A stretch of DNA of 64,000 nt, from the NCBI GenBank assembly GCA_031213475.1, contig JARUPZ010000007.1, positions 3,033,586 to 3,097,585 of the forward strand. Reading direction: 5' to 3'. The DNA is from Nereocystis luetkeana. Its lineage: Eukaryota > Sar > Phaeophyceae > Laminariales > Laminariaceae. The translations under genes and the position numbers were made by a program. The notes below the pieces were generated by a model that saw only the letters and a list, made by a program, of their open reading frames with translations, was not told the origin of the DNA and searched no databases. Of this stretch, positions 23,401-34,718 are shown in pieces (positions within the stretch are counted from its first letter, which is position 1; every line of letters starts with the position of its first letter).

Positions 23401-24159
23401 AGATAAGAAACCGTGTGACTATCGAACTGCAAAGAACGAAAAGGCTTACGTCAGCTTGAAACTTGACTACAAGCTCCCTTCGGCTCAGCGCTATCGCGGT
23501 TGAACGAACTCAGCGTCGTCGTGCAGGCGTAGGAGCGCGATGTGGACGGCTAAATTAGATCGAGGGTGATGCGGAACACGCGGCGAGGTGCCGGCCCATC
23601 GAAGCGGCAAACTAGGGCCCCCGTCGGGTCCGCGGGCGTATTCAAAAGTGATGTGCGCAATGCTTGTAGCGGCCGCTGTTTGTTGGAGCCTCGGAGTGAA
23701 ATATTTGCCACGATCAGGAGGAGGCTATGATACGTAGCTGGAGGTGATGGAGGGGGCGGCGAGGATGTCACGGTGAGGGTACACCTGAAATTTTCTGGTA
23801 CGTTTCTGAGGATCCACACTTGAGAAGCTCCATATCTCACCCCAAAAACTGTCTTTCGAGACATGTCGTGCGCTTAATCTGATGAGCGATCAAAATCCTA
23901 TCGCCCAGGTCTGCAAGAAAAATACTGGGAATCAAAAACGATGTCGGGTAGTTCTTCTGTCAGGAAGAGCCCCTTCAGTTAGAAATAGTTTGGCCAAAAA
24001 ATGTCAACCCGAACGTACAACGCGTCGCGGAGGGCTAGGGGGGGAGAGCTGATTGCGCAAAGTATAGGGTCTAGCACCCCTTTTATCTTGCGTTGTCTTC
24101 ACAACCATTGCCGTCTCATAGCAAACGACGGCTTGTCCGATTGAGAGAGGTCACAAGGG
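20451..24159. other. Long stretch without a supported gene
   Basis: Frames up to about 170 codons overlap on both strands with no motif I recognise. The MITEs and SINEs common elsewhere are absent, and the TACCWGGTA motif occurs only as one variant (22441). The segment 23550-23864 (minus, VWILRNVPENFRCTLTV) is the most protein-like, but it has no partner. Confidence 0.4.
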
Positions 24160-24348
24160 TCACGACAGCGTCAGGCAACGTGCGTAGTATTCGTTGGTGA
24201 AAGAGGACGCCGGATGATGTCTACCGCGGCAGTGAGAGCTTCTACGGAATCCGTGCGGCCCATCGAGGCCACGGCACAAGCCGAAACGGAGGCGGTGTCG
24301 TTGGCGGACCGAGTACCAGACCACTACCGCGATCACTAGTCGTGACAA
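24160..24348 (-). CDS. Small hydrophobic-start frame, unknown
   Basis: Reads LSRLVIAVVVWYSVRQRHRL then a basic, Cys/His-containing tail. Codon third positions are GC-rich. The start would be TTG or lie upstream, so it may be an exon or a relic. One of several short frames with a single hydrophobic segment between 24 and 28 kb. Confidence 0.2.
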   Translation of the reverse strand: MSRLVIAVVVWYSVRQRHRLRFGLCRGLDGPHGFRRSSHCRGRHHPASSFTNEYYARCLTLS

Positions 24349-24800
24349 AAAGCTGAAACACTAGCAACGGATCTCCCCATAGGACAAAAAAGATCGTCCA
24401 GCCTCACCCATGGCCCGTGCTCGCGAAAACCACGTATCTCAAAAGTGGCGAACGGTAGGCCATCCTAAATGGCACTGTCGGGGTGGGACAGTGGCCTACC
24501 CAAGCCGACGGAGGGAGCCGGAGACGAGCGAGGCCACAGGTGATAGGAGGCTTGAGCCATATAGCCCCATCGTCCACTGGGATGAGTCAACTAGCCTCGC
24601 TGAGGTCGTGCTCGATGGACTGTCGTAGCGGTCAGGAAAAAAAATGGCACTTCCTATAGAGCTACACTTGCGGTCCTAGCGTGCATAGTCAATGCTCGAG
24701 CCACCGCTGGACGCGTGTGTTGTGGCAACCGCCTTTGCCAGAAAGTGTCAGTGCCTTGCGATCCGAACAATGTGAAGAAATTGGTGCCCCGAAGGTAGAC

Positions 24801-25434
24801 TCAGAGACGTTCATACGCCCATACACTGCTGCCGGCATTCCGAACCGAGCGGAGTCCAGTGTTGCTCCGAGTCGAGGGTAGCGCGGCTGACGCAGGCAAT
24901 GGGTCCCCAAGGAGCGATCGGGTTGCTCTGGCCCATGCGAAGCACATCATTGCAAAGGTCACAGTACATCCGAGAAAGACAGTACACACGATAAAGACGA
25001 GGGCTGTCTGCGACCGCATCCTCATCGGAGATGACCAAGATGGACGGAGCGGAGCGTCCGGTGACAATCATGTAAACGATTCTCTCTATGGGGGGTACAA
25101 AAACGTATGTATCACACGCTGTTTGAGAAGTGAGGTGATCAGTCAAGTGCGTTTTTGGAAACACCGATTTGCGGTACCCCGAAAGGTCATCCAAAAAAAG
25201 AGAGTTATTCTGCTCCAGGTCTCGCGGCACGAGCATGTGGGGGTCAAAGTCGACACTTGTTACGCGTTCGGGTGTACCCCCGCGGGAAAAATAGAGTGGC
25301 CTACGAAATCTGCGTCCGTGGAGCCTAACTAGTGCTCGGAGAAGTGGGGACGTGCAGCGTAGCCCCTCGAGGACGCGGAGATTCCGACTCGTGAGAGAGG
25401 TCCGAGCCCACGACTTCCTGCTGAGATGCGTCAT
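24801..25434 (-). CDS. Two overlapping coding-like frames, unknown
   Basis: The longer minus frame (25434-24811) contains VFVPPIERIVYMIVTGRSAP. A shifted frame (25067-24801) has a clear hydrophobic segment TALVFIVCTVFLGCTVTFAM. The plus strand is also open here (24859-25332). These three readings cannot all be real, and I cannot choose between them from sequence alone. Confidence 0.15.
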
Positions 25435-26533
25435 TGCAAGCAGGCTAAAATAGCGGCGTATGGAGTATCAATCTGGAAGCACTGAGCTGCCGGCGAATGG
25501 GGCAAGTCCACTCTCACGAAACCTGACCTGAACACGCCGTCGCAAGCGGGCGAAAAGTAGGGAGCGTGCATCGTGGACACTGAAACGCCGATGACTGAAA
25601 CAGGCCCGCTGTCCCGATTTCCTGCTAAGAGGGGTAATATGCCAGGAGGCGCCAGAAGGCGTTCGGGTGGAGCTCTGAACTGCTTCTCCTTGGCGAGAGA
25701 TGCGAATCATCCGCAATATTGCGGTCGTTTGCAGTCCAGCGAATCCAACCTGACATTGTGGAGTCGCCGCCAGCCCGACGGCACTAGCTCGACGGGCGGT
25801 GTCGGGCGCGCCCATACCACTGTAAGCCGTGTCTGCTGTGAGGAGCTGCGCGTAGGGCAGTGTGCGCGGAGATGAACGCTGCCCGCCTGATCCAACAGTC
25901 GATTTCAATAGCAAGTCTCGGACAGGTGGTAAATAGGTCCCCACGGGAGAAGAGGTCGGCCCTATAGACGCGTAGGACAATGCCAACCGGACATCTAAGC
26001 CCGCCCAAATACCTTTGGACAAGAGAAAGGTGAAACGCGTGCGGTTATTTCGAGGAAACGCCGAAATGAGCGCTATAGGGGGATCCGGGAGTCGGTGGCG
26101 GTCTTGCTTCAAAATCAACCAATCGTCACTGTGTGGTCGTATTCGAGGGAGTGGGCGGTGCGCCGTAGGGGCGTGGGCCATGAGAGTGTTCTCTGTGACG
26201 CGTCGCGACTTGACAAAGGCAAAATGGGCGCTCTAAGCGTAAACTCCCACCGCAAGATGTCTACCAGGTACCATTAAAGCTATTATTAGACGTGGGAACT
26301 ATTATCAGCGTCGGTGGGACGCTAAACAAAGAAGCGGCAGGGGCGGTGCCCATGCTGTGATCTTGGCGGTTTTTCCGCAGGAGCGAGCTTCAACGGAAGG
26401 TCAAGCCTCTCGATGCACGGCGCACAACCTGGATATGCGGCATGGGGGGGCGAAGGTCGATGGCGCTGGGCGGTGGAGGATCCCGACGGCTCACAGCATA
26501 ACAAACATGGCCGCGTCGTTAGGTTGAGAAGGG

Positions 26534-26863
26534 ATGCCGCCGTCGTCGGGCAGCGGTCGGGAGGAATACGCAGCGGTTGTGGAAAGTCGTAGTGGCGCGC
26601 TGGAGGAGCTCGGAGCACAAGCATGTATGTCAAATATATCGGTTTCTCCGGGAAGCTGGCGGCGGACGTATGAAGGTACCGTGCCCCTAGAGCGCATCAG
26701 TTATGACGAATGCGGGGTTTACCAAGCTGGCTGGCGTTCGGGTTTGTTGCCAGATTTATATGGAGGGTTGAATCGGATGCCAGCGGCGGGGGCGCTAGCG
26801 GAAGAGGTAGCTGGGGGCGGTACGCCGCCATGCTGGCTGACAGTTAAAAGAGAAAACTGGTGA
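26534..26863 (+). CDS. Coding-like 109-codon frame, unknown
   Basis: Reads MPPSSGSGREEYAAVVESRS and ends PPCWLTVKRENW. A shifted frame continues to 26959 with a hydrophobic segment (LLLSMVCVSAVVTVVLTM). If a frameshift joined them, the product would be a tail-anchored protein, but that is speculation. The minus strand is open as well. Confidence 0.2.
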   Translation: MPPSSGSGREEYAAVVESRSGALEELGAQACMSNISVSPGSWRRTYEGTVPLERISYDECGVYQAGWRSGLLPDLYGGLNRMPAAGALAEEVAGGGTPPCWLTVKRENW

Positions 26864-27346
26864 AACTGCTGATTCAGGATAGGCGCAGGTTGCTGCTGTC
26901 CATGGTCTGTGTGAGCGCGGTAGTCACCGTCGTACTCACCATGCGTGCTTTCTGAGCTACCATCCTACTTAGCGTTTGCTGGAGTCGCGCCCGTTGATAT
27001 CCAATCGAGTGGCCGGAACGCGAGCGCGACAACCTGTACGCGGACGACTCGAGCGCGAAATCCTGTGCCCACGGCGGTAACGGATCATGCGCTCCTGCCA
27101 CCGTCGGTATGCGCCGCCGTTATCGCTAAGGTGTCCTAGTATTGGGGCTAAGGCAGCCGCTGGCATTAGTAAATGAGTGCTTGTAATATCCTCTTTGAGC
27201 GAACAAATATACTCGCGTAGAGTTTAGGTCGTATCCCTAGTTTTCACGGATCGCAGCAGCGCGAGCGAGCGGCGGGTGCAGGCCTTTCCATACATAGGGG
27301 TCGATGGTCTAATGGTAGTAATGCCTGCAAAACCTTCGTCCCGGTG

Positions 27347-27508
27347 ATGTTCATCAAGAGCCAGCTGTTTTACGAGAGGGTGGAAACGTCCACGAAAAAC
27401 GCTGTAGACGTGTTGATATTCATCGCGATCGGACTGTTGTTGTTTACACTTGTCTGCCATCGGAACGGCTGCGAACGTGCGCGAGGTGGAAGAACGAATC
27501 CCCACTAA
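27347..27508 (+). CDS. 53-codon single-membrane-segment frame, unknown
   Basis: MFIKSQLFYERVETSTKNAV is followed by a hydrophobic segment DVLIFIAIGLLLFTLV and a basic tail CHRNGCERARGGRTNPH. About 65% of third positions are G or C. It lies antisense to the region downstream of the copy-2 pseudogene (27430-28305), so it may be a shadow of that family. Confidence 0.2.
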   Translation: MFIKSQLFYERVETSTKNAVDVLIFIAIGLLLFTLVCHRNGCERARGGRTNPH

Positions 27509-28305
27509 ATAAGGAGGTAAAACAATGAAACGGGTACCATTTGTGGCTCAATCCCGCACTCGGAGCGGTAGCCAAAGCTCCTGAATACAACGTAGGCATC
27601 AGCAGCCGGGGGAATAGTGCTCGTTCATGCTGTTGCGTGCTACCTCTTGTACAAGCACGGCACCCGGCACCTGATGGCGAAACACGCTCACTTCCCGCCA
27701 CTCCCGCCACTAGCCCCCGAAATTGCCGAACTTCGTCGGAAAAAGGGATTATATTTGAAGCACGCTCAAAGGCAAACCAACTTCGCAAAAACTTCTGTCG
27801 TGTCGCCATGGTCAAGATAAGCGTTTAGCCGACGCAAAAAGGGCGCAAAGGCCTCCGCTCCAAAGACTCCCCCTCCCAAGGCTCGGGAAACCTATTTGAA
27901 GCAAACCGTCCGCAACGTGAGTGAGGTCAGCAGTGCCCGGATAGCCTATTGCCTAGTGGGCGGTCTCAGCCTACGATGTACGTAAGGGGAGATCAAACCT
28001 GAAGAGCAGAGCTCGCCGCAAAACATTTAAACGCCGATTTGTTCTAACTTGAATGCACGACAAATTATGACCTGTTGGACAAACGTCCGCCGGACTGACT
28101 GAAGCATTGAAAGGCAACAGAGCTGTGCGCTCGACTTGACGAACACTCCAATTTTGACGTACACACGCTGTACTGCGGTCAGGCGGGAGATTTCGGCAGA
28201 AACAGAAGCAGCGTCCGCGGTGGCCGTACGAGCAAGTGCGACGGCTGGTTGCGTGCGGTAATGAAGCAGCAAAAAATCGTGAAGAACGACCCTCAGAGGA
28301 GGCAA
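27430..28305 (-). pseudogene. Unrecognised protein family, copy 2
   Basis: Read leftwards: VALARTATADAASVSAEISR, then VSRALGGGVFGAEAFAPFLR (27891-27769), then QFRGLVAGVAGSERVSPSG and DAYVVFRSFGYR. Each block has its counterpart in the same order in copy 1 at 14314-15930. Frames change between blocks and there are in-frame stops just before VSRAL and after LVCL, so it is dead. Divergence from copy 1 is high (about half of residues in the best block), so the two inserted long ago or separately. Confidence 0.55.
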
Positions 28306-28379
28306 CGCCCACCGAAGGCGGAAATAACATGTCTGTCGCCTAGTACCGAGAAAATCGTGACGGATGCGTGCTCTTCACA

Positions 28380-28957
28380 TTAAACCGTTCTTCTACTCGC
28401 CGATATATAATACACCCAGTGTCCGTGCTGATTGCTTACCCTAGAGAGATACAAGCTCTGTACACAGATATAGTACATCGCAGCGCAGTACGCGCAAGCC
28501 GATTGGATAACGCAATGGCATGCCACTATCCTGGGTACGACAAGCACAACGTACATGCGCCAGCAACCTACACAGATAGAGAGAGAGCACATTGACACGC
28601 AACTGAACGAAAGCAAAAAACAATAAATAAAAATAAAATAAAATAATTGAAAAGGAAACAAAACAAACAAAAACACGCGAGCGATATCGATGCCGTGCAA
28701 ACCCATCTGCCGCTGGAGGAACTTCGTCCACCCCCCCCCCCCCTCCCCCGCCTCTCATACATATATAGACACACAGTAGCTACATTTCTTCCCATCGCTA
28801 GACCTCGAGGGGGGTCACCTGCACGCGGTCGGTGTCGGTTTACGCTGCCGTTTCCCAACGAGCGTCTTCCGTTGTCCAGGCGTCCCATACGCGGTCCACC
28901 TCCGCGCCACAGGCGAGTTTTCGTGGGCGCCGAACAGACGCCCATGCAGATGATTAG
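28380..28957. other. Intergenic, low complexity
   Basis: A-rich run at 28610-28670 and a poly(C) run at 28729-28742. No supported gene. Confidence 0.4.
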
Positions 28958-29411
28958 ATTTGTTGGCACCTTAGTCCAGTGGGACAGCGCAGAGTAATGC
29001 CGGCAGGGCCGGCGGCCGAGGCGTGGGCGATGCCACACGCGCAGATGGATCCTGCTATCATCGTGGTCGACGAGCGATTCGGCGGAGCTTCCCCGATGAT
29101 GAGGAAAGAACGGCTCAGCCGATTCTCTCGGCTGTGACAAGCGCGGGCCCGCGTTGTCCGATGTAATGCCCAGGACATACACTGGCGACAGCGGGGCTGA
29201 AAGCTCCCCTCCGAACTTGACATGCTCCTAGACACTCTGAGCGGTGGAATGGCGCAGGGCGTATGAAGAGTATGTCAAGGCGGTGTATCGCAAACGAGTG
29301 GCGACTCAAAGTTTCGCCCGTGATTCCGTGCGCTTTTGTGTTGGGTCTGTTGTGGACGAAATATATTATTTACAGCACTCCCTTATTATACTCTTGCAGC
29401 CAGTCGAGCAG
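28958..29411 (+). pseudogene. Coding remnant, unknown
   Basis: First part, from ATG at 28997: MPAGPAAEAWAMPHAQMDPA, IIVVDERFGGASPMMRKERL, then a TGA. The same register continues after it (QARARVVRCNAQDIHW, stop, KLPSELDMLLDTLSG). A shift at about 29238 leads to VEWRRAYEEYVKAVYRKRVA, then TQSFARDSVRFCVGSVVDEI, ending at 29411. GC-rich third positions and amino-acid balance support coding origin. Stops and the shift say it is dead or that introns were missed. Not recognised. Confidence 0.35.
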
Positions 29412-29619
29412 TAAAAAACTGCAAGCGTACGAGCATGAACTTACGACCGCGCCTAAAACCTCTATGGAGAACAGAGAAGGCACAAGGAATCCTAGACCGA
29501 AAAAAAAACGGCTAAGGTCTACCCTCACGCGGTCACGCGGCAATATTATTCAACGATACCCGTCATCGCGGTCTTTTACGTTGGAAGGCGTCAAAGAGGG
29601 GTGGGGTGTAATATTCATC

Positions 29620-29755
29620 AGCTTGACGGAACAGAACCGACCCCAACCGAGCCGAACCGAACCGTAGCGAAACATCGTAAACCGTTGTTGTGGTGGAACC
29701 GAACCGAACCGAACCGAACCCACCCAAACCGAACCGAACCGTAGCGAAACGTCGT
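29620..29755. repeat. GAACC pentamer array
   Basis: Runs of GAACCGAACC. A 35-bp spacer (GTAGCGAAAC then TCGTAAAC then GTTGTTGTGGTG) occurs twice. It resembles the larger array at 55235-55620. Confidence 0.85.
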
Positions 29756-29759
29756 AAAC

Positions 29760-29870
29760 AGTTGTTGTGGTGTACTGCTCTGGAAGACCTGTAAAGACCC
29801 TGGGTGAAGAATACGGAAAAGGGACTTACGATTACTTGGAAGGCGTTAGGGCCTGACCTACTCAGTGTTT
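29760..29870 (+). mobile_element. LTR fragment of the chromodomain element family
   Basis: Weak but collinear similarity to G2 LTR positions 17420-17520 (ACTTGGAAGGCGT and neighbouring blocks) and to 34530-34570. Confidence 0.4.
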
Positions 29871-31522
29871 CTCATTTTTTCGTGCCCACTTTTGCGGAAA
29901 GGCACACGTCCAAACAAGCGATCGATGGCACCAGGTGTTGGTCATTTCCCCACAGTTTGGCCATAGGGTATGGTAACCATGAGCCACCTTCGTTATGGGC
30001 CGTTCGTGCGTTTTTCCTCAGTTTTGCGCAAGAAAGGGAGCTATGCCAGCAGGTTATGCCATTGCAGGAGTATGTTTTAGAGACTGCTATACGTGAGGTG
30101 TATTCAAACATATGAGCGGGGTGTGTGTAGATAAACTATTGAATCAACCAACTTTGATGCTGTTGGCGCGGTTCCCAGTGCCGACTGGGCATCTTACATG
30201 GGCTGTCGACATACCTAGCGCCCAACGTGGAGGTGGCGTAGGTGCCCTATGGCAATTTCCGCTTGTTATACCACCCCCTGTGCCCAAAATTCAATGGCAC
30301 GTGCCACCTCCAGCTTATAGCTTTGCTCGCGGCTCCTACAACCAATTTCGTCAATCGCTATGCCCACAAAGAGGGTCAGGGACTAGAAGGCGCATAGGGA
30401 CAGACGAGGCGAGAGCCGAGTCCCCTCGTCTCAGGCCTTCTCCGCTGCCCCAATTTGATCAAATATTTAAGCTCTTCTAGCCAAAACACACGACACAAGG
30501 AAGGTAACAACGCGGGACCGGCTCAGTAGACACACCTGCAAGGAAAGTGGTGCCGACGCCGTCGCAATCGACTTGAACCCATCTGCTCGCGTCAACATGG
30601 CATGTGCCTTATTCGAACGGCTGCGCATGGTTAATGCATCAAGTCCCCCCCCCCCGGGAGTCTCTGCTTGGTGCGACGGACGCCAGTTTTCTGGGGCGCT
30701 CTACTTTTCCCTCGGGCGTACGCCCGAACCCGGAAAAAAATGTCGGCTTTGACCCTCATGTGTTCATATGTAGGTACTTTGCCACACCAGCAGTAACAAG
30801 TCGCCTACCGAGTCACTGATCGGTAACAATGTCGTGTGCGATAGCAAGTAAGTGTATAAAGCAGCCTCTATATCTAGTAAATACCTGGTGCCGAGTATTC
30901 GTTAGCGTTGAGTACTATTGATTGAAGGGTATACTTAATCAGCCATATTTATTACTTGGTGCTTGATGTCAGGTATTAAATAGTATAGCAAGCGCAACTG
31001 GTTCCTGTTCGGAAGTCGGCCCATTGCGGCACGTACTCGTATACCGTATAGACGCGCGTTACGAGAAGTTTTGTCGGACGGTTAGCGACAGCACGGAGTC
31101 CGTAGCCGATCCACCTCCACAAGCGACCATCCAGGAACATCGCTGTGAGTCGGTGAGCTGTTTGTTGTTGTTGTTGTTCTCACAGTAACTCATCGCCACA
31201 ATAAAATGCAGTCCGTGGTCGCAAGACAGGCTCCAATAACTCTGGAGTGGAAGAAATACCTCGGTGAAAATCAAACAAGCAAAGAGTAGTACACATGATG
31301 ACTGAAGCACATCTACACCTCAAACAAAAAATAAAAAGTGAGGCCCGCACACGTGCGTATCAGATACATGCAGCACGCTGTACAAGTCGCCACAGAAACC
31401 GAGAAGACCACATACCACCCAGAAAAAATAGACAGGATAAAAACAACAAGTCGGAGTCGAAAAATCGAAATCAAAATCGAAAAAATCACAGATCCAAAAA
31501 AGGGAAGAGAGAGAAAAAACGT
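29871..31522. other. Mostly intergenic; two overlapping open frames
   Basis: Plus-strand frames 29804-30115 and 30112-30480 overlap by ATGA. The second (MSGVCVDKLLNQPTLMLLAR) is proline-rich. Neither shows a known motif. Nothing is supported in 30481-31522 apart from an A-rich run at 31420-31515. Confidence 0.35.
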
Positions 31523-31800
31523 TTAATTCAGGCAAGAGTCGGTCAGTACAACGACCCGTAGTAAAGTGCATCTAGCCGTGGAGCCGAGATGATCGAGGAT
31601 CGTTGTTGCGCCCAGAAAGCTCACAACCAATATTCTGAGCTCTGTCTCGCCTTTCCCTTCGTGTTCTTGGTATTGGTCCAAGAGAGCCATAAAAACGTCG
31701 TACGTTTCTTTTGAGCGAAGCTCACAAACCCGTCTAGCATCGGCTCGCGCCAAGTCACGATCAGCGTCGACTACGCACGCCCCTGCCGGTCATGCTCCGG
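31523..31800 (-). pseudogene. Coding-like fragment, possibly PAH-like
   Basis: Minus frame reads LARADARRVCELRSKETYDV, FMALLDQYQEHEGKGETELR, ILVVSFLGATTILDHLGSTA. The spacing of ETY-x2-F-x2-LL-x2-Y and a later leucine-rich helix loosely recalls the paired amphipathic helix repeats of SIN3. That is a guess from pattern alone. It overlaps the start of LTR element G3 on the other strand. Confidence 0.25.
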
Positions 31801-33480
31801 GGTAACATACACATTATGCGCCTCGTCGACCGTTTCAGCCTTCACGCCGCCATGTTTTCCACCACTCCCACCGAATTTACAGCCGAAGTCACTGCCAACA
31901 ACTTTAAAAAACCGGGAAATTCCCCTTTGGGGATTCCCACGCAGTATCATCTCATAAGACGGCCTCCAGGTATGCTCGAAGTTTCGCACGCTGTTTACCA
32001 GCTTCTTGCGCTCGAAACCTAGCCATCAGCGCCTATCGCTCCAACGGCAACGGCGTAGTGGAACGCGTCGATCACACGAGGGCGAAACGCTGGCTACCGT
32101 TGTCACTGTGCGCGTTGATGGCCGGGGTGTGCAGCTTCCTCACGGAGAAGGGGCGTACAACAATTCGGTCAGCGCCGCCACCAGATTAGCTCCAACGTGT
32201 TCCGCATAGGCAGGCTTCTACGTGTTCCTCTTACGGTGTTCCAACGCGTCGAGGTCGCTGGAGGCCAGAGCTTATCCCCCGATCAGCTCGGGCATTGCGT
32301 CATGACGACGGACCGTCAGCAGCCCTCCTACGGCATCGTTCGCGAGCAGCATGCCCTTACAGTTTTTCGTGTAGACCGCTGGAAGTCCGCCCTCTCCGAC
32401 GCCGTGCTCCAGGTTACAAACTTTGTCGCGGGAAAAATTGGTCGTGGGTGTAAAGTACGGCCGCCACTCTCCGTCCAGACGCAAACGCAGGCGCGGACAC
32501 GACAGTTCCCAAAACACGTTTCTTCCCTCAACTGGACGGGCCTCTACAAGAGTCTTGCTGTTGGTCCTTGCTCTTCCGGCGACATACCGGGCGGTTCCCC
32601 TCTTGGCGCTCAGCTCGTGTAACTGTGATCTACCCTTGGACTTGCCCGGCGCGGGCGCACGTCACCGACTCTCTTGTGGCGTGCTGCCAGTTTCAGTGGC
32701 AGCCCCGTACAACGGTGGCGGCATTGCCGAAATGTTCACAGGCGCGGCTGAGGCACTCCGTGCTAGACGGCTTCACCAAGAAGTCCTCCGCGTGTGACGT
32801 CGCAAAAAAGGACGACGGTTTGGCACCCCTCCAACGACTTGAACTGGAGGAGGTCACCGGCCACCAATCGACCCTTGTTCGAGGTGGGACGACCGCGGTA
32901 AAGTACGACACCTAATCATTTGGAGAAACTCTCTCAGCGCCCGTCTTGGGAGAGGGAAACGGACCTCCAGCTCTCTCGCCAGTAGATAACACTCTACTGG
33001 GTCGACAACCCGAACCAGCACCGCCAAAACCAACTGCCCTGTACCGTCGGATGCAAAGTGCCGCCGCACAACGGTGGACGTTCTCGGGGAAACGGCGAGC
33101 GTTTTCCGACAAACGACTGCGAATGCGTGCCGCGTGCGGACTGGCTCCACCGCTGCAGCACTACAGGAAGAGCTTCCCTACTATGTCCGTTTGTTTTTTC
33201 TGTAGATCCAAAGGCGACAACCGTTTCTTGTGCCTAGGAAAAAACCAGTGCTCGTATGTGCAACCACCGATGGGGGTCAATCAGTGCGTTTTATGGGCGA
33301 CCCGGGACTGATCAAGCTGCCTCTCCCTCCGGCTCGTTTCACGACTTCGGAGGGGGTCGCTTGGGGTTCTTCGTGCTCGAAAAATAACCCAGACATACTT
33401 AGCGTGTTTGTACGGCGGGTTCAACTCGACGTAGACGATTCTCGAGCCGCGGACGCGGTTTGCTGACGTTCACGCCACCA
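31745..33480 (+). mobile_element. Chromodomain LTR retrotransposon remnant, G3
   Basis: Collinear with G1 from the integrase core onwards: ISVDYARP, LVDRFSLHAAMFSTT, then TFTAEV-like text, RLLRVPLTVFQRVE, DQLGHCVMTTDRQQPSYG, LNWTGLYKSLAVGP. Next comes a decayed chromodomain (EVTGHQSTLVRGGTTAV at about 32850-32905), then TALYRRMQSAAAQRW and IKLPLPPARFTTSEGVAWG. Every block lies in a different frame from its neighbours, so it is long dead. The 284-codon plus frame at 33460-34314 downstream crosses TA, C and T microsatellites and is fortuitous. Confidence 0.8.
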
Positions 33481-33767
33481 CTGCACTCGGCCGTTTTGTT
33501 TTTCGTCGCTCTTGCGGGATTTTGGGGCCTGGTGTTTCAGGTGGTTATCCTATCCGCAACTCGGTTTCGACCGTCATTTCTCGAGGGTTTCGAACGATGT
33601 ATGTCTATTGCGTTCCGCGCGCCCGTTTCTAGACGTACTGCTATTGAAATACGTCAGTATTTTTTTGCGGCCGCTCCGCGTTTAGTGGCTAGCTTTTTGA
33701 CTGCCGCGTTGTCGCCGTCAGACTTTTCACCCTTCACCGTTAGTCACATGCGTTGTTATAGACCAGG

Positions 33768-33773
<6 letters not shown>

Positions 33774-33800
<27 letters not shown>
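33774..33800. repeat. TA dinucleotide microsatellite
   Basis: About 13 TA units. It is preceded by GACCAGGTATG, a one-base variant of the TACCWGGTA motif at the edge of the run. Confidence 0.9.
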
Positions 33801-33804
<4 letters not shown>

Positions 33805-34275
33805 CGTCCTGTCGATTCCCCCTCCGCCCATCCCTGGGGATACTTCACGTTTATAACCAGCCGCCCGTACTGGGGCACAAAACGATTGTTGTCGTTTGTT
33901 TTGTTGTGCTTACTTTGTACGATGCCATTTCACCCCGCCCCCACCCCCCTCGTGGGGGATGTGGAAATAGATATTGTTCTTCTGTTTTCAAGGATGCACC
34001 CCCTCCCCCCCCCCCCCCCCCCCCCGCCTATTGAGGATGTGTCGGTAACCTGTATGCATGCTTCCGTTTTCAGCATGTTTTTTTTTTACAACCTTGCCCC
34101 GCCCCGCCCCGTCCCGCCCCCCTCTGCCCGCCTAAGCTGGGGATGCGACGGTAGCTTCAATGTCTGGCGTTTTTTTAGCCCCGAAACGGTCAGGCTTCCT
34201 TCTCCTTTTTCCTTTGGCGTTCCTTCGGGGAGATTCGCAGCCTCGCAGGGTAGAGGTAAATGGGTAGGTGTGGTA

Positions 34276-34387
34276 TTACGGGGGACCATAGTAAATGGGA
34301 CCAAATATTGCTAGTAAAAATACCTAAATATATACCTGGTAGTTTTTTGAGTGTATCGTAGGTCCTATTTAATATGGTCCTCCGTAA
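34276..34387. mobile_element. TA-flanked MITE, copy M5 (112 bp, carries a scar)
   Basis: Same family as M1-M8 with TA on both sides. It is 112 bp where the intact copies are 105 bp. The 7 extra bases are exactly the CCTGGTA of a TACCWGGTA motif at 34333-34341: M7 reads AAATATATAGTTTTTTG and M5 reads AAATATATACCTGGTAG then TTTTTTG. Confidence 0.92.
34333..34341. repeat. TACCWGGTA scar inside MITE M5
   Basis: The cleanest filled-site versus empty-site pair in the window: removal of CCTGGTA restores the consensus sequence and the consensus length of the family. Confidence 0.9.
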
Positions 34388-34389
34388 TA

Positions 34390-34630
34390 GTGGGCTTTGG
34401 AAAGCCACATCTTCGATTCATGTTCTAGTTCGTGGAACCGGTGTTTCCCCGAATCTCCCATGATTTTTTATTTTTTCATGACTTATCAGGTGGGGCTTCG
34501 TACTAATAGTATTATGGCCCTGCTCTTCTGGAACGCCTGTAAAAAGCTCAGGATGAGGAATACGGGAAAAGGGTGTCATGTTGCTTGGGGGGCTCGCAAG
34601 TAGTGAGCAGGCCTTCAAGACCTGGCGAGA
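34390..34630 (+). mobile_element. LTR fragment of the chromodomain element family
   Basis: Similar to G2 LTR 17315-17480 and its inverted copy at 37500-37740 (shared AGCCACATCTTCGATTCATG and downstream blocks). No internal region is attached. Confidence 0.6.
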
Positions 34631-34718
34631 GAGCCGACGCCCCCCCCCCCACTTTCAGGCATCCACCATCATCATCGTATATAGCCCCAATAGGCGAACT
34701 GGACTGGAGCATACGTGA

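Noticed and set aside
28568-29182. 204-codon minus-strand frame
   Set aside because: It overlaps the plus-strand coding remnant at 28958-29411, passes through low-complexity DNA and has no recognisable pattern.
19700-29450. Idea that in-frame TGA codons in two remnants mean TGA is read as tryptophan
   Set aside because: TGA is the commonest chance stop in GC-rich decayed sequence, other remnants here also carry TAG and TAA, and neither frame could be matched to a family that would fix a tryptophan at those points.
33460-34314. 284-codon plus-strand frame
   Set aside because: It crosses a TA microsatellite, poly(C) and poly(T) runs and the start of MITE M5; no residue pattern is conserved with other LTR-element copies.
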